DNA of 64,000 bases from Clostridia bacterium (GTDB taxonomy: Bacteria; Bacillota; Clostridia; Oscillospirales; CAG-272). Location: contig JAFVXH010000019.1 of the NCBI GenBank assembly GCA_017501225.1, positions 330,666 through 394,665 on the forward strand, written 5' to 3'. Shown here piece by piece: positions 8,495 to 18,000 of this stretch. The position numbers and the translations under genes are program-made. Under the pieces are notes generated by a model. The model was not told the DNA's origin and searched no databases. It saw nothing but the letters and a program-made list of their open reading frames with translations. Every line of letters starts with the position of its first letter. Positions within the stretch are counted from its first letter, which is position 1.

Positions 8495-9721
8495 TCAGGA
8501 GCTCATACGAAGATAGATCGCTCTTTGCGGCGAGCAAAGCAGGATCTCATCCTCATCAATCGCAAGCATTTCTCTATCCGCCGTCATTCCGCTCCAAGCA
8601 AAGGCGATCTCTCCTTTTTTGGAAAAACGCAAAATGGAATCCGAGGAGAGCGCGAACACACTATCGCCGTATATTTCAAGCTGAGAGATGCGGACTCCGC
8701 TTTCAATGCGGTAGATCAGCTTTCCATCCGCATCAAAGAAAATCAAAAGATCCTTTGGAAGCAAGGGAGAAGCTTGCAGGGCAACCGCGATCCCGTGTTC
8801 CCCTACGTCGTATGCTGCCAACGGGGTATCTCCAAAATCAAGGGAGGCGCGCTGGATGCCTTGCTCGTCAATGAAAAACACGCCGTCAGCGCAAAGAGCG
8901 ATGACCGTCGACTGCGTCGAAAAGCTGCAGTCAAGTCCTACAGATCGGGAAAGCGGAACAACGGTTCGCGCCTCGGTTTCACCAACCCGATAGATCTCTA
9001 AAGAGGTTCTGTACTGACCTTGCTCGACCTCCGAGGTCAGAATGCTGATCAAGGTTCCCTTTTTATTGACGTCAACGTCCATGACATAGCCGTTTTTGTT
9101 GTATCGGTTGATCAGAGAGAACCGATCGTTATACAGGGAAACCACCGAGGTATATTGCTCGGATGCCGAGATCAGTGCAAACGAGCCCGATTCGGAAACT
9201 GCCGCGCCCGTGATGGGAAAATCGGTTTTTCCCGTGTGCATCTGCTGGTGCAGATTGTACAGCGAATAGCGCGTTCCTCCCAGCTCATAGATCAGCACGT
9301 ATTTTCCCGTTCCCTCGACCGCCGGATTTTGATAGTTATCCAGATTTTCACTCACAGACTGCTTGTTGGAGGAGGAAAAGACGGTAAGGTTCCGATTTCC
9401 CGCCACTACAAGTCCTCCGCGATAGAGTGAAAAATCCTGCTGTCGGTCGGTCGGATAGGTCAGTGCCTCCTCGGAAAAGACCTCGCCCGATAAGACCGAC
9501 GCATTCAGATCCTGAAAGAAATGATAAAAATTCTGGTAGGTAATCAGCTCGGAATTGCTGATGAAGGAAACGGTGATAAACGCGAACAGACAAAGATAGA
9601 GAACGACCTGAAGCGTACCGAGACGCGCGGAAATCTCTTCGAAATACGGGTTTTGCACTTCCCCGTCCGCGCCCGACACCTTCCTTTTGAAAATGAAAGC
9701 GAGTATCCTCGGCTTTTTCAC
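8495..9721 (-). CDS. DUF5711 family membrane-anchored protein
   Basis: The 408-residue product has a short basic cytoplasmic N-terminus, one TM helix (about residues 35-55, VVLYLCLFAFITVSFI) and a large outer domain rich in repeated beta-strand blocks, predicted as a beta-propeller-like fold. This matches the DUF5711 family of Clostridia, whose function is unknown. A GTG start at 9721 is chosen because AAAGGAGGG lies 6 nt upstream; the longer TTG-initiated frame would run through that site. It is 23 nt upstream of the CvpA gene. Confidence 0.75.
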   Translation of the reverse strand: MKKPRILAFIFKRKVSGADGEVQNPYFEEISARLGTLQVVLYLCLFAFITVSFISNSELITYQNFYHFFQDLNASVLSGEVFSEEALTYPTDRQQDFSLYRGGLVVAGNRNLTVFSSSNKQSVSENLDNYQNPAVEGTGKYVLIYELGGTRYSLYNLHQQMHTGKTDFPITGAAVSESGSFALISASEQYTSVVSLYNDRFSLINRYNKNGYVMDVDVNKKGTLISILTSEVEQGQYRTSLEIYRVGETEARTVVPLSRSVGLDCSFSTQSTVIALCADGVFFIDEQGIQRASLDFGDTPLAAYDVGEHGIAVALQASPLLPKDLLIFFDADGKLIYRIESGVRISQLEIYGDSVFALSSDSILRFSKKGEIAFAWSGMTADREMLAIDEDEILLCSPQRAIYLRMSS

Positions 9722-9759
9722 GGCGTTCCCTCCTTTCAAAAAAAATCAATCCTTTGGGT

Positions 9760-10518
9760 TCAATAAGTCACGCGGTTTAAGTACAGTCCACAAGCAGGAA
9801 GCGTGCTTCCGGCACGCGATCTGTCACAGGACGCCGTAATGCGCTCGACCTCCTCGCAGGAGATCTTCCCTTGCCCGACAAGGAGCAGAGTCCCCGCAAG
9901 AATACGAACCATATTGTACAAAAATCCGTTGGCGGACACACGGAATTCGATCACGTCACCGATTCGCTTGACCTCGGCGTTTGTGATCGTGCGCACCGTG
10001 TCGGTCACCTTAGAGCCCTGCGCCATATACGAGGAAAAATCCTTGGTTCCGCAAAGCGAGCGCGCCGCAAGATCCATCCTTCTTACCGCCTCGTCATCCA
10101 AGGGCTTTGGAAGATGATAAGCCCGTCCCTCCTCGAAGGGAGAGCGGATGGGGTGGTTGTAGATGCGGTAAACGTATTCCTTTTCCTTGACGTCATAGCG
10201 CGCGTGAAAGCTTGACGGAACCCAAGTCGCGTCCAGAACCGAGATATCCTCGGGAAGATACGCGCAAAGTGCCAACGGGATACGCCCGTCGGGGATGGCG
10301 GTGTCCAGATCCTCGCATCCCTTTTTTGCTACGGTCGCGCAAAACTGACGCGCGTGCACCCCGCTGTCCGTGCGGCTGCAGCCGACGATATCGCAGTCAA
10401 AGCCGAATACGGCACGCGTCGCCTCGTTGAGCTTTTGCTGAATGCTCGGGCCGTTCGGCTGGACCTGATATCCGCAATATCGCGTGCCAAGATAGCTGAT
10501 TTTGAGCAATAGCTTCAT
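9760..10518 (-). CDS. truA: tRNA pseudouridine(38-40) synthase TruA
   Basis: TruA isomerises uridines 38-40 in the tRNA anticodon stem. The 252-residue product shows the N-terminal ISYLGTRYCGYQVQPN block and the catalytic motif GCSRTDSGVHARQF, in which the Asp of RTDSGVH is the nucleophile. Length is standard. It follows ecfT by 4 nt; truA next to the ECF module is a well-known Firmicutes arrangement. Confidence 0.96.
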   Translation of the reverse strand: MKLLLKISYLGTRYCGYQVQPNGPSIQQKLNEATRAVFGFDCDIVGCSRTDSGVHARQFCATVAKKGCEDLDTAIPDGRIPLALCAYLPEDISVLDATWVPSSFHARYDVKEKEYVYRIYNHPIRSPFEEGRAYHLPKPLDDEAVRRMDLAARSLCGTKDFSSYMAQGSKVTDTVRTITNAEVKRIGDVIEFRVSANGFLYNMVRILAGTLLLVGQGKISCEEVERITASCDRSRAGSTLPACGLYLNRVTY

Positions 10519-10522
10519 GATA

Positions 10523-11347
10523 TCACCCCAATCGGTACAAAAAGTCCACGCGGTTGAGGAACCAGAGGCCTACTCCAAAGCCTACAAGGAGCAGGATCGC
10601 AACAAAATCCGATGCGCGATAATGCAGAACGTTGAGCTGCGTTCTTCCCTCTCCTCCGTGATAGCAACGGCACTCCATCGCCGTCGCAAGCTCAAACGCA
10701 CGGTTGAACGCCGACACGAACAGAGGAACAAGGATCGGGATGAGTGCCTTTGCGCGCGCAAACAGGCTTCCCGTTGTGAAGTTTGCCCCGCGTGCCTTCT
10801 GGGCGTTCATGATCTTTTCGGTTTCCTCGCTGAGTGTGGGAATAAAGCGAAGCGCAATGGTCATCATCATGGCAAAATCGTGAACGGGGATCTTGATCCT
10901 TTTTAAGGGCGAGAGCAGGCGCTCGAGCGCGTTTGCAAGGGATACCGGCGTTGTCGTATACGTCAGAAAAATACTGGTTGAAAGGATCAGACACACGATG
11001 CGAAGCACCATAAAGAGCGCGTTCCAGAGGCCCTCCTCATAGATCGCAAGCCACCAATGCTCCGGTGTCAGGCGATGCGCACCTCTGGTCGCAAAAATGT
11101 TGATGGCAGAGGTAAAAACGACAATAAATAGGATCGGTCGCAGAGATCGCAGCATGATACGAAGCGGAATTCTGCTCAGGATCACCAAAAGCAGTGCCGA
11201 GATCGTCAGTGCCGCGAAGGAAAGCACGTTCTTGCACAAAAAGGTGCTGACGATATACAGAACGGCAAGAATGATCTTTGCACGCGGATCCATTCGGTGA
11301 AAGACCGAGCTTGCGGGATAGTACTGTCCAAAGGAAATTCCCTTCAT
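10523..11347 (-). CDS. ecfT: Energy-coupling factor transporter transmembrane protein EcfT
   Basis: EcfT is the shared membrane scaffold of group II ECF vitamin/metal importers; it couples the EcfA ATPases to exchangeable S-components. The 274-residue protein has about five TM helices, the family N-terminus (YYPASSVFHRMDPRAK) and the coupling-helix motif ARGA (QKARGANFTTG) that docks on EcfA. Its ATG overlaps the ecfA2 stop as ATGA. No S-component gene is in the window, as expected for the group II system. Confidence 0.94.
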   Translation of the reverse strand: MKGISFGQYYPASSVFHRMDPRAKIILAVLYIVSTFLCKNVLSFAALTISALLLVILSRIPLRIMLRSLRPILFIVVFTSAINIFATRGAHRLTPEHWWLAIYEEGLWNALFMVLRIVCLILSTSIFLTYTTTPVSLANALERLLSPLKRIKIPVHDFAMMMTIALRFIPTLSEETEKIMNAQKARGANFTTGSLFARAKALIPILVPLFVSAFNRAFELATAMECRCYHGGEGRTQLNVLHYRASDFVAILLLVGFGVGLWFLNRVDFLYRLG

Positions 11348-12312
11348 ACGCTTGCCTCCTTCCCGTCTTTCTGTTGAGAGAAGAGGGCGCGAAGCGCCTT
11401 CGTCGCATCCTCGACCGTATAAATATTTTCGGAAATGGGAACGCCGCGCTCACGCAGTGCAAGCGCAAGACGCGTCACCTGCGGAATGTCAAGACCCGTG
11501 TCCGAAAGCTCGGAAATGTGAGAGAAGACCTCGTTCATTTCCCCATGCATAAGCACCTTTGCGTCCTTGAGCACCACAACGTCGTCGCAGTAACGCGCCA
11601 TATCCTCCATGCTGTGGCTGACGATCAGCACGGTAGAGCCCGTGTTCCTCTGATAGTCGCAAACGCGCTCAAAGATCATCTTGCGCCCACGCGGATCAAG
11701 GCCCGCGGCAGGCTCATCCAGGACAAGCACCTCGGGGCGCATGGCAAGAATCCCCGCAAGCGCGACGCGGCGCTTCTGTCCTCCCGACAGATCGAAGGGA
11801 GATTGATCCAAAAGTGCCTCGTCAAGTCCGGTAAACGCTGCTGCCTCCAGCACTCTTGCGCGGATCTCGTCCTCCTCAAGTCCCATATTGGCAGGACCGA
11901 ACGCGATATCCTTGTAGACGGTTTCCTCAAATAATTGATATTCGGGATATTGCATAACAAGACCTACGCGGAAGCAAAGCGTACGGCGAAGCTCCGCAAG
12001 CTGCCCGCGGATTTCTTTTTTTGCCGCGCGCTTGGAAAGCTTTGCGTATTCCTCGCGCTCCCTCCAGGCATCAAACACGTCGTCAAACGTGCTGTTGATG
12101 TCAAAGCCGTCCAGAAGGACTCTTCCGTCCGTCGGCTTTGCAAGTCCGTTGAGCAGCTGCATCATCGTGGATTTTCCCGAGCCCGTGTGCCCGATGATTC
12201 CCGTGATACAGCCCTTTCGGATCCCAAGCGTGACGTCATCCAGAGCAACTTGCTCAAACGGGGTGTCCGGACTGTAAACGTAACGAATATTTTCCAGGTA
12301 GATTTTATCCAT
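11344..12312 (-). CDS. ecfA2: Energy-coupling factor transporter ATPase EcfA2
   Basis: This is the second ATPase of the ECF module. Walker A is GHTGSGKST, the ABC signature is LSGGQKRRVALAG, Walker B is VLVLDEPAAGLD and an H-loop His lies in IVSHSMEDM. It is 322 aa with a C-terminal extension typical of EcfA2. ATG at 12312 (MDKIYLENI) has GAGGAA 6 nt upstream and is preferred to an upstream GTG that lacks one. The gene starts 22 nt after ecfA1 and overlaps ecfT. Confidence 0.94.
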   Translation of the reverse strand: MDKIYLENIRYVYSPDTPFEQVALDDVTLGIRKGCITGIIGHTGSGKSTMMQLLNGLAKPTDGRVLLDGFDINSTFDDVFDAWREREEYAKLSKRAAKKEIRGQLAELRRTLCFRVGLVMQYPEYQLFEETVYKDIAFGPANMGLEEDEIRARVLEAAAFTGLDEALLDQSPFDLSGGQKRRVALAGILAMRPEVLVLDEPAAGLDPRGRKMIFERVCDYQRNTGSTVLIVSHSMEDMARYCDDVVVLKDAKVLMHGEMNEVFSHISELSDTGLDIPQVTRLALALRERGVPISENIYTVEDATKALRALFSQQKDGKEASV

Positions 12313-12334
12313 AGTTTCCTCTTTTGGTTTCACT

Positions 12335-13204
12335 TTAACGCGTTGCGTAAGCGCGCGCGATCATATCGGCACAGCCCTGAAGGCTTGCAATATCCTCGCC
12401 CTCGATCGCAATGCCGCCCTCGCGCAGCTCCAAAACGACCTCACTGCACTGCGGCACCTCAAGACCTGCGGACAGCAAAAGCGCGCGATCCGAAAAGACC
12501 TCGTTGGGTGTTCCCTGTGTCAAAAGAAGTCCGTCGTTGATGACAAGCACGCGGTCTGCCTCCGCCGCCTCGTTCATATAGTGCGTGATATTCAGAACCG
12601 TAATCCCGTGCTCGCGGTTGAGCATGCGGATGGTATCCAGCACCTCACGGCGTCCGCCGGGATCCAGCATGGCGGTGGATTCATCGAAAATAATGCACTT
12701 GGGCATCATCGCGATCATGCCCGCGATGGCAACGCGCTGCTTCTGACCGCCCGAGAGGCGGTGCGGCTCGTGCTTTGCGTATTCCCGCATACCGACGACG
12801 TCAAGCGCGTCGTCCACACGGCGGCGAAGCTCCTCCTGCGGAACTCCGAGATTTTCCGGTCCGAAGGCTACGTCCTCCTCTACAACGGTCGCGACCAGCT
12901 GATTGTCGGGATTCTGAAACACCATTCCGACGTTCCGACGAAGCTCCATCAGCTGTTCGTCGTCGATCTCGCCCTCGGTCAGATTCATTCCGTTGATGCA
13001 CAGAACCCCCGAGCTTGGCTCTAAAATCAGGTTGAGCAGCTTTGCGAAGGTCGACTTTCCCGAGCCGTTGTGCCCGAGAACCGCGACGTATTCCCCCGCA
13101 TTGATATCAACCGAGATCCCCTTAAGCGCAGGATGCTCGCCCGCGCCCTCGCTATCCTTGTAGGAAAAGCAGAGATTTTCGGTGTGGATAAAGGGCTGTG
13201 TCAT
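12335..13204 (-). CDS. ecfA1: Energy-coupling factor transporter ATPase EcfA1
   Basis: This is the first ECF ATPase (289 aa). Walker A is GHNGSGKST, the signature LSGGQKQRVAIAG, Walker B CIIFDESTAMLD; in the Walker B block the usual DEAT is DEST, with the catalytic Glu kept. The ATG at 13204 (MTQPFIHTEN) follows AAAGGAG and overlaps the stop of the upstream methyltransferase as ATGA, so translation is coupled. The earlier in-frame start at 13252 is inside that gene and is rejected. Confidence 0.94.
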   Translation of the reverse strand: MTQPFIHTENLCFSYKDSEGAGEHPALKGISVDINAGEYVAVLGHNGSGKSTFAKLLNLILEPSSGVLCINGMNLTEGEIDDEQLMELRRNVGMVFQNPDNQLVATVVEEDVAFGPENLGVPQEELRRRVDDALDVVGMREYAKHEPHRLSGGQKQRVAIAGMIAMMPKCIIFDESTAMLDPGGRREVLDTIRMLNREHGITVLNITHYMNEAAEADRVLVINDGLLLTQGTPNEVFSDRALLLSAGLEVPQCSEVVLELREGGIAIEGEDIASLQGCADMIARAYATR

Positions 13205-14082
13205 GTGCGATCTCCTTTCTGCTCCCGATACCAGCGTGAGCTTGCGCCGCAAGGAAGAAATCCGCCCGTTTGTGTCACGGGGAGTCCAAGCTCGCCCGAT
13301 TCGATCACGCCGCCAAAGCGTGCGCGCACCTTCAGATCCAGAAGATAATTCATGGTCATGGGAGAAAGTCCCGTCGTATAGGAATTGACAAGGAAAAACA
13401 AGGGATCGTCCGACAAAAGCCTCGACGCAAGCGTAATCAGCTCGTCGATGCTGTCCTCAATCTTCCAGACCTCTCCGTTGGGGCCTCTGCCGTAGGAGGG
13501 CGGATCCATAATGATGCCCTCGTAGGTGTTGCCGCGGCGGATCTCACGCTCGACAAGCTTCTTGCAATCGTCCACCAGATAACGGATGGGAGCCTTCTCA
13601 AGCCCTGAGAGCGCTGCATTCTCCTTTGCCTGTGCAACGATACCCTTGGAGGCATCCACGTGAACGACGCTCGCGCCCGCCGCAGCAGCCGCGACCGTAG
13701 CACCGCCCGTATAGGCAAACAGATTCAGGACGCGGATCGGTCGGTTTGCACGGCGGATCAGATCGGAAAACCAATCCCAGTTTGCCGCCTGCTCGGGAAA
13801 GAGTCCCGTGTGCTTAAAGCCCATGGGGCGCAATACGAATTTCAGATCTCCGTAAGAAATATTCCAGGACTGCGGGAGGTGATTCTTCACCCACGCTCCG
13901 CCCCCCGTCGAGGATCGGCGGTAAATCCCGTCCGCATGCTTCCACGCGGGATGGCGCGCAACGCCACGCCAGATGATCTGCGGATCGGGACGGATCAGGA
14001 TCAGATCTCCCCATCTCTCCAGACGTTCACCGTCGGAGGTATCCAGCAATTCATAATCGGACCAATTCTCGGAATGCCACAT
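13201..14082 (-). CDS. Class I SAM-dependent (rRNA-type) methyltransferase
   Basis: The 293-residue Rossmann methyltransferase is related to the RlmI/RlmK-like group (COG1092). The SAM-binding motif I is VLNLFAYTGGATVAAAAAGA, an acidic residue follows in VVHVDASKG, and motif IV is DPPSYGRG. It has no PUA domain at the N-terminus, unlike RlmI, so the exact RNA target is open. It lies 4 nt behind ruvC and overlaps ecfA1. Confidence 0.8.
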   Translation of the reverse strand: MWHSENWSDYELLDTSDGERLERWGDLILIRPDPQIIWRGVARHPAWKHADGIYRRSSTGGGAWVKNHLPQSWNISYGDLKFVLRPMGFKHTGLFPEQAANWDWFSDLIRRANRPIRVLNLFAYTGGATVAAAAAGASVVHVDASKGIVAQAKENAALSGLEKAPIRYLVDDCKKLVEREIRRGNTYEGIIMDPPSYGRGPNGEVWKIEDSIDELITLASRLLSDDPLFFLVNSYTTGLSPMTMNYLLDLKVRARFGGVIESGELGLPVTQTGGFLPCGASSRWYREQKGDRT

Positions 14083-14086
14083 CGTT

Positions 14087-14620
14087 TTATTTTCCTTTTC
14101 TTCTCAAATTTCCCGTTTCGGTCGGTTGGTTGTAGTAGCTTGCAAGGCGGGAGCCGCCGCTGTGCGCGTGACAGATCGCAAGCGCCAGCGCGTCCGCGGT
14201 ATCGTCCGGCTTTGGAGGCTTTTCCAAGCCGAGCAGCATTGTGACCATGGTAATGACCTGCTTCTTTTCCGCTCTGCCGTATCCCACCACGGCTTGCTTG
14301 ACCTGCAAGGGGGTATATTCCTGAATGCGGAGCCCCTTTTGCTGAGCCGCAAGAAGGATCACGCCTCTTGCCTCGGCAACCCGGATACCCGTTGTAATGT
14401 TGGTGTTGAAAAAGAGCTCCTCAATCGACAGCTCGTCCGGATGATAGCGCTCGATCAGCTCGCACATCCCCTCCCAGATCCTTTGCAAGCGTTCCTCGGT
14501 AGGCATACCGGCGGGCGTCTGCAGGGAGCCGTATGCCAAGGTCGAAAAGCGCGAATTCCGATATTCCACGACTCCCCAACCGACGATGGCAAGACCGGGG
14601 TCAATGCCTAAAATGATCAT
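14087..14620 (-). CDS. ruvC: Holliday junction resolvase RuvC
   Basis: RuvC is the dimeric endonuclease that cuts Holliday junctions bound by RuvAB. The 177-residue product has the catalytic acids in order: D7 in IILGIDPG, E in LSIEELFF, and the C-terminal pair in KPDDTADALALAICHAH. ATG at 14620 follows AGGAGGTG; a longer in-frame extension to 14671 has no such site. It is the first gene of the long minus-strand transcript from the promoter at 14677-14705, while ruvAB are divergent at 18183-19919. Confidence 0.96.
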   Translation of the reverse strand: MIILGIDPGLAIVGWGVVEYRNSRFSTLAYGSLQTPAGMPTEERLQRIWEGMCELIERYHPDELSIEELFFNTNITTGIRVAEARGVILLAAQQKGLRIQEYTPLQVKQAVVGYGRAEKKQVITMVTMLLGLEKPPKPDDTADALALAICHAHSGGSRLASYYNQPTETGNLRRKGK

Positions 14621-14676
14621 GCGAGCACACCTCCTTCTCTCCTTTGCATACAGTACGGCATAATAATCCACTATCT

Positions 14677-14705
14677 ATTATAACACTAAATATTTAATAA
14701 GTCAA
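14677..14705 (-). promoter_or_regulatory. Sigma-A promoter of the ruvC operon
   Basis: TTGACT (14700-14705), a 17-nt AT-rich spacer and TATAAT (14677-14682) are read on the minus strand. It is back-to-back with the plus-strand promoter at 14756-14784. Confidence 0.9.
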
Positions 14706-14755
14706 ACAGTTATTTCAAAATTTAGAAAATTCCGTTCAAAAATACAGTTTTATGG

Positions 14756-14784
14756 TTTACAGAAGGATTTTTTTATGTTATAAT
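14756..14784 (+). promoter_or_regulatory. Sigma-A promoter of DUF951-yfhO-ruvAB
   Basis: TTTACA (14756-14761), a 17-nt spacer and TATAAT (14779-14784). Between the expected start (about 14791) and the first gene lies a hairpin, GGCAAG (14806-14811) with CTTGCC (14824-14829), containing an inner CAGAC/GTCTG dyad. Confidence 0.9.
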
Positions 14785-14857
14785 AGACATTGATACGTAT
14801 GCAGAGGCAAGACAGACGTCTGGCTTGCCGAAAAAGCAGAAGCAAACGGAGGTAGAC

Positions 14858-15079
14858 ATGCAGATCATCCCACTCCACGTCGGTGATATCATACAGCTGA
14901 AAAAGCCGCATCCCTGCGGTGAACGGCAGTTCCGCATTCTGCGGGTCGGAAGTCTTGTACGCGTGGTCTGCCAGGGCTGCGGACGGGACATGAACGTCGA
15001 CCGTATCAAATTGGAAAAAGCGATTCAGCGCGTAATCACGCAAGACAGTCAGAAAGACGAGAAAGGAACGGAACAATAA
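14858..15079 (+). CDS. DUF951 family protein
   Basis: This 73-residue protein belongs to DUF951 (YyzM-like), a small SH3-like fold common in Firmicutes with unknown function. The diagnostic segment is VGDIIQLKKPHPCG followed by RILRVGSLVRVVCQGCGRDM; the single Cys in PHPCG and the CxxC in CQGCG are kept, suggesting a bound metal. The ATG at 14858 has GGAGG 6 nt upstream and is chosen over one 33 nt earlier. It is followed after 2 nt by the YfhO gene. Confidence 0.88.
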   Translation: MQIIPLHVGDIIQLKKPHPCGERQFRILRVGSLVRVVCQGCGRDMNVDRIKLEKAIQRVITQDSQKDEKGTEQ

Positions 15080-15081
15080 AA

Positions 15082-18000
15082 ATGGACAATCAGCGCACTC
15101 TCCCCTCCCTCAAGCCTCAGACCCCCTTTGAAAAGCTGAGAAGCAGGCTGAACCTGAAATCAACGGGATATCTGGTCTGGGCAATGCTTTTGCCCGCGAT
15201 CCTGATGTATCTGATGTATCTTGCACGCGAGATCCATCCCTTCGGAAACGGAAGCGTTCTGGTTCTGGACCTCAACGCGCAATACGTTTCCTTCTTTGAG
15301 GCGTTGCGAAAATTTGCGTACGGCGACGCAAGTCTTCTGTATTCCTTCTCCCGCGCGATGGGCGGCGAGTTCTTAGGCATTTACGCTTATTATATCGCAA
15401 GCCCGTTCTCCTATATCGTCTGCCTGTTCCCCGAGGACAAGATTCTGGACGCGCTGCTCTTCATCTTCCTGCTCAAGACCGCGATCTGCGGCGGAACCTT
15501 CGGATACTATCTGCATAAGACCTCGAAAAATCCGAAGCCCTTCGCGATCGTCTGCTTCTCCATCCTCTATGCCCTGAGCTCCTACTGCATCATTCAGCAG
15601 CACAACACGATGTGGATCGACGCCGTGATGTGGCTGCCCCTGATCACGCTTGGAATCGAAGCGGTGATCAAGCACGGAAAGTACAAGCTTTACACAGTTC
15701 TTCTGGCGCTTACCCTGCTCAGCAATTTCTATATCGGCTACATGGTATGCATCTACTGCCTGATCTATTTCTTCTACTACTACTTTGCAAATAACGAGGA
15801 TCGCCGCAACAACCCCCACGGTGAAAAGAAGCACTTTACCAAATCGCTTCTTCGCATGGCGTTCTTTTCCCTGATTGCCATTGGCATTGCCATGGTGATC
15901 CTGCTCAGCGCTTATTACGGTTTGAATTTCGGAAAGACCACCTTCTCGGATCCCAACTGGTCGGTCTGGATGAACTTTGATATCCTGGAGTTCCTGTATA
16001 AGTTCCTCCCCGGCTCCTACGACACCGTCCGCCCCGAGGGCTATCCCTTCCTGTACTGCGGCGTGCTGACGCTTTTGCTCATTCCCGCATATTTCCTTTG
16101 CAAGAGATATACCAACCGCGAGAAGATCGCCGCGGGAATTCTGATCCTTGTCTTTACCGCGAGCATGTTCTTAAGCCTTCCCGATCTGATCTGGCACGGC
16201 TTCCAGCGCCCCAACTGGCTCAATTACCGCTACAGCTTCATGCTCTGCTTCTTCCTGTGTGTCCTTGCCTGCCGGGCATTTTCGCACTTTGAGCAGGTAT
16301 CCCTCAAATCCATGGCGGTCACGGCAGGCGGAATCGGTCTTCTTTGCGTGTTCCTGCAAAAGTACACCGATCCCGATAACAAATATTTTGCCCCCAACGA
16401 TTTCACCTGCATCTGGTTTACCCTGATCTTGCTCTTTGCTTATCTCTGTGTCCTTGCGGTGCTCAAAAAAGGAATTCAGAAGCAGAGCGCCTGCATCGTT
16501 CTTCTGACGGTCATCTGCATTGAGGTTTTCCTCAACGGCCTTTGGAATATGAACAGCTTTGACAAGGACGTCATTTATTCCTCCTATAACGGATACAACG
16601 ACTTCCTTGCCTCCGCCCGTCCCATCGTCAACATGGTGCAAGAGCAGGATAAGAGCTTCTACCGCATGGAAAAATCCTTCAACCGCACCGTCAACGATAA
16701 TATGGCGCTTGCCATCCGCGGACTTTCGGGCTCGACCTCAACGCTGAACAAGGAAACCATTCAGTTCCTGAACAAAATGGGATATTCCGCATCCTCCCAC
16801 TGGGCAAGATACGCGGGAGGCACTCCCGTCAGCGATTCTCTGCTCGGCGTCAAATATATCATTTCGAACGGCAGTAACCACGGCGTGTATTATTACGACC
16901 GAGTCGGCACGCATCCCGACAGTCCCGGATACGTCGCATTCAAAAATCCTTACGCGCTTTCCCTGGCGTACGGCGTCAGCGACGATATCCTGAATTTTGA
17001 GATGGGATACACCAACGCCCCCATCGTCAAGGAGGACGAGGAGGAAAGCAAGCTCGCCGACCTCATCGCGTCGCTCAAGGGCAAGCTCAACGATTGGTTC
17101 GACATTGACGAAACCGTCAACAACTCCACTTATATCGACCACTATGACTCTCCCTTTGAGCGCATGAACGCCATCGTTCACGCAATGGTCGGAGAGAATT
17201 CCGGCATCGACGACGTGTTTGCTCCCGTTGACAGTGACGGTCCGATCCTGGAAAATATCACCAAGGGATACACGACGGGACACATCAGCTACACCAAGCG
17301 CGACAAGGAGCAGAAGTCATATTTCACCTACTCCCTGACGATGACCGAGGACAACGAGCTCTTCTTCTACCTCCCTTCGGATTACCCCAGAGAGGTCAAG
17401 CTCAGCCTTTGCATCAACGGCACGTGGCAGAGCGATTACGGCACCTTCTTCGGAGGAGAGACCTCCCGCATCATCTCGCTCGGGAACCTCAAGGCAGGCA
17501 CCGAGGTCGATCTGAAGCTTGAGCTGAAGGGCGACGTCTTTTACGCGATGATGGGCAAGGATCCCTTCTACTGCATCAATTGGGATGCCTTCAAGGCATC
17601 GATGGCGCATCTTGGCGCCGACCAATACCAGATCACCGACTTTACCGAGGATTCGTTTGAGGGCACCTTTACCACCTCCCGCAAGGACGAGCTGGTTCTG
17701 ACCTCCCTTGCCTACGATAAGGCTTGGAAGATCTACGTGGACGGCGAGCGTGTGGAGGTCACAAAGGCACTGGGATCTCTGCTTGCCTTCCGCATCAACG
17801 GTGAAGCGGGGCAAACGCATACGATCGAGATGCGTTATCTTCCCAACACCTTTACCACGGGACTTGTCATCTCTTTCCTCTCTTTGGGACTTCTGATCCT
17901 GATCATTGTATTTGAGAAGAAGATGAAAACGAACAAGTATCTGCGCGCGGTCGTTTGCGTTCCCGAAACCGAAGGCGGAACGGGCACGGATGCGGAGAGC

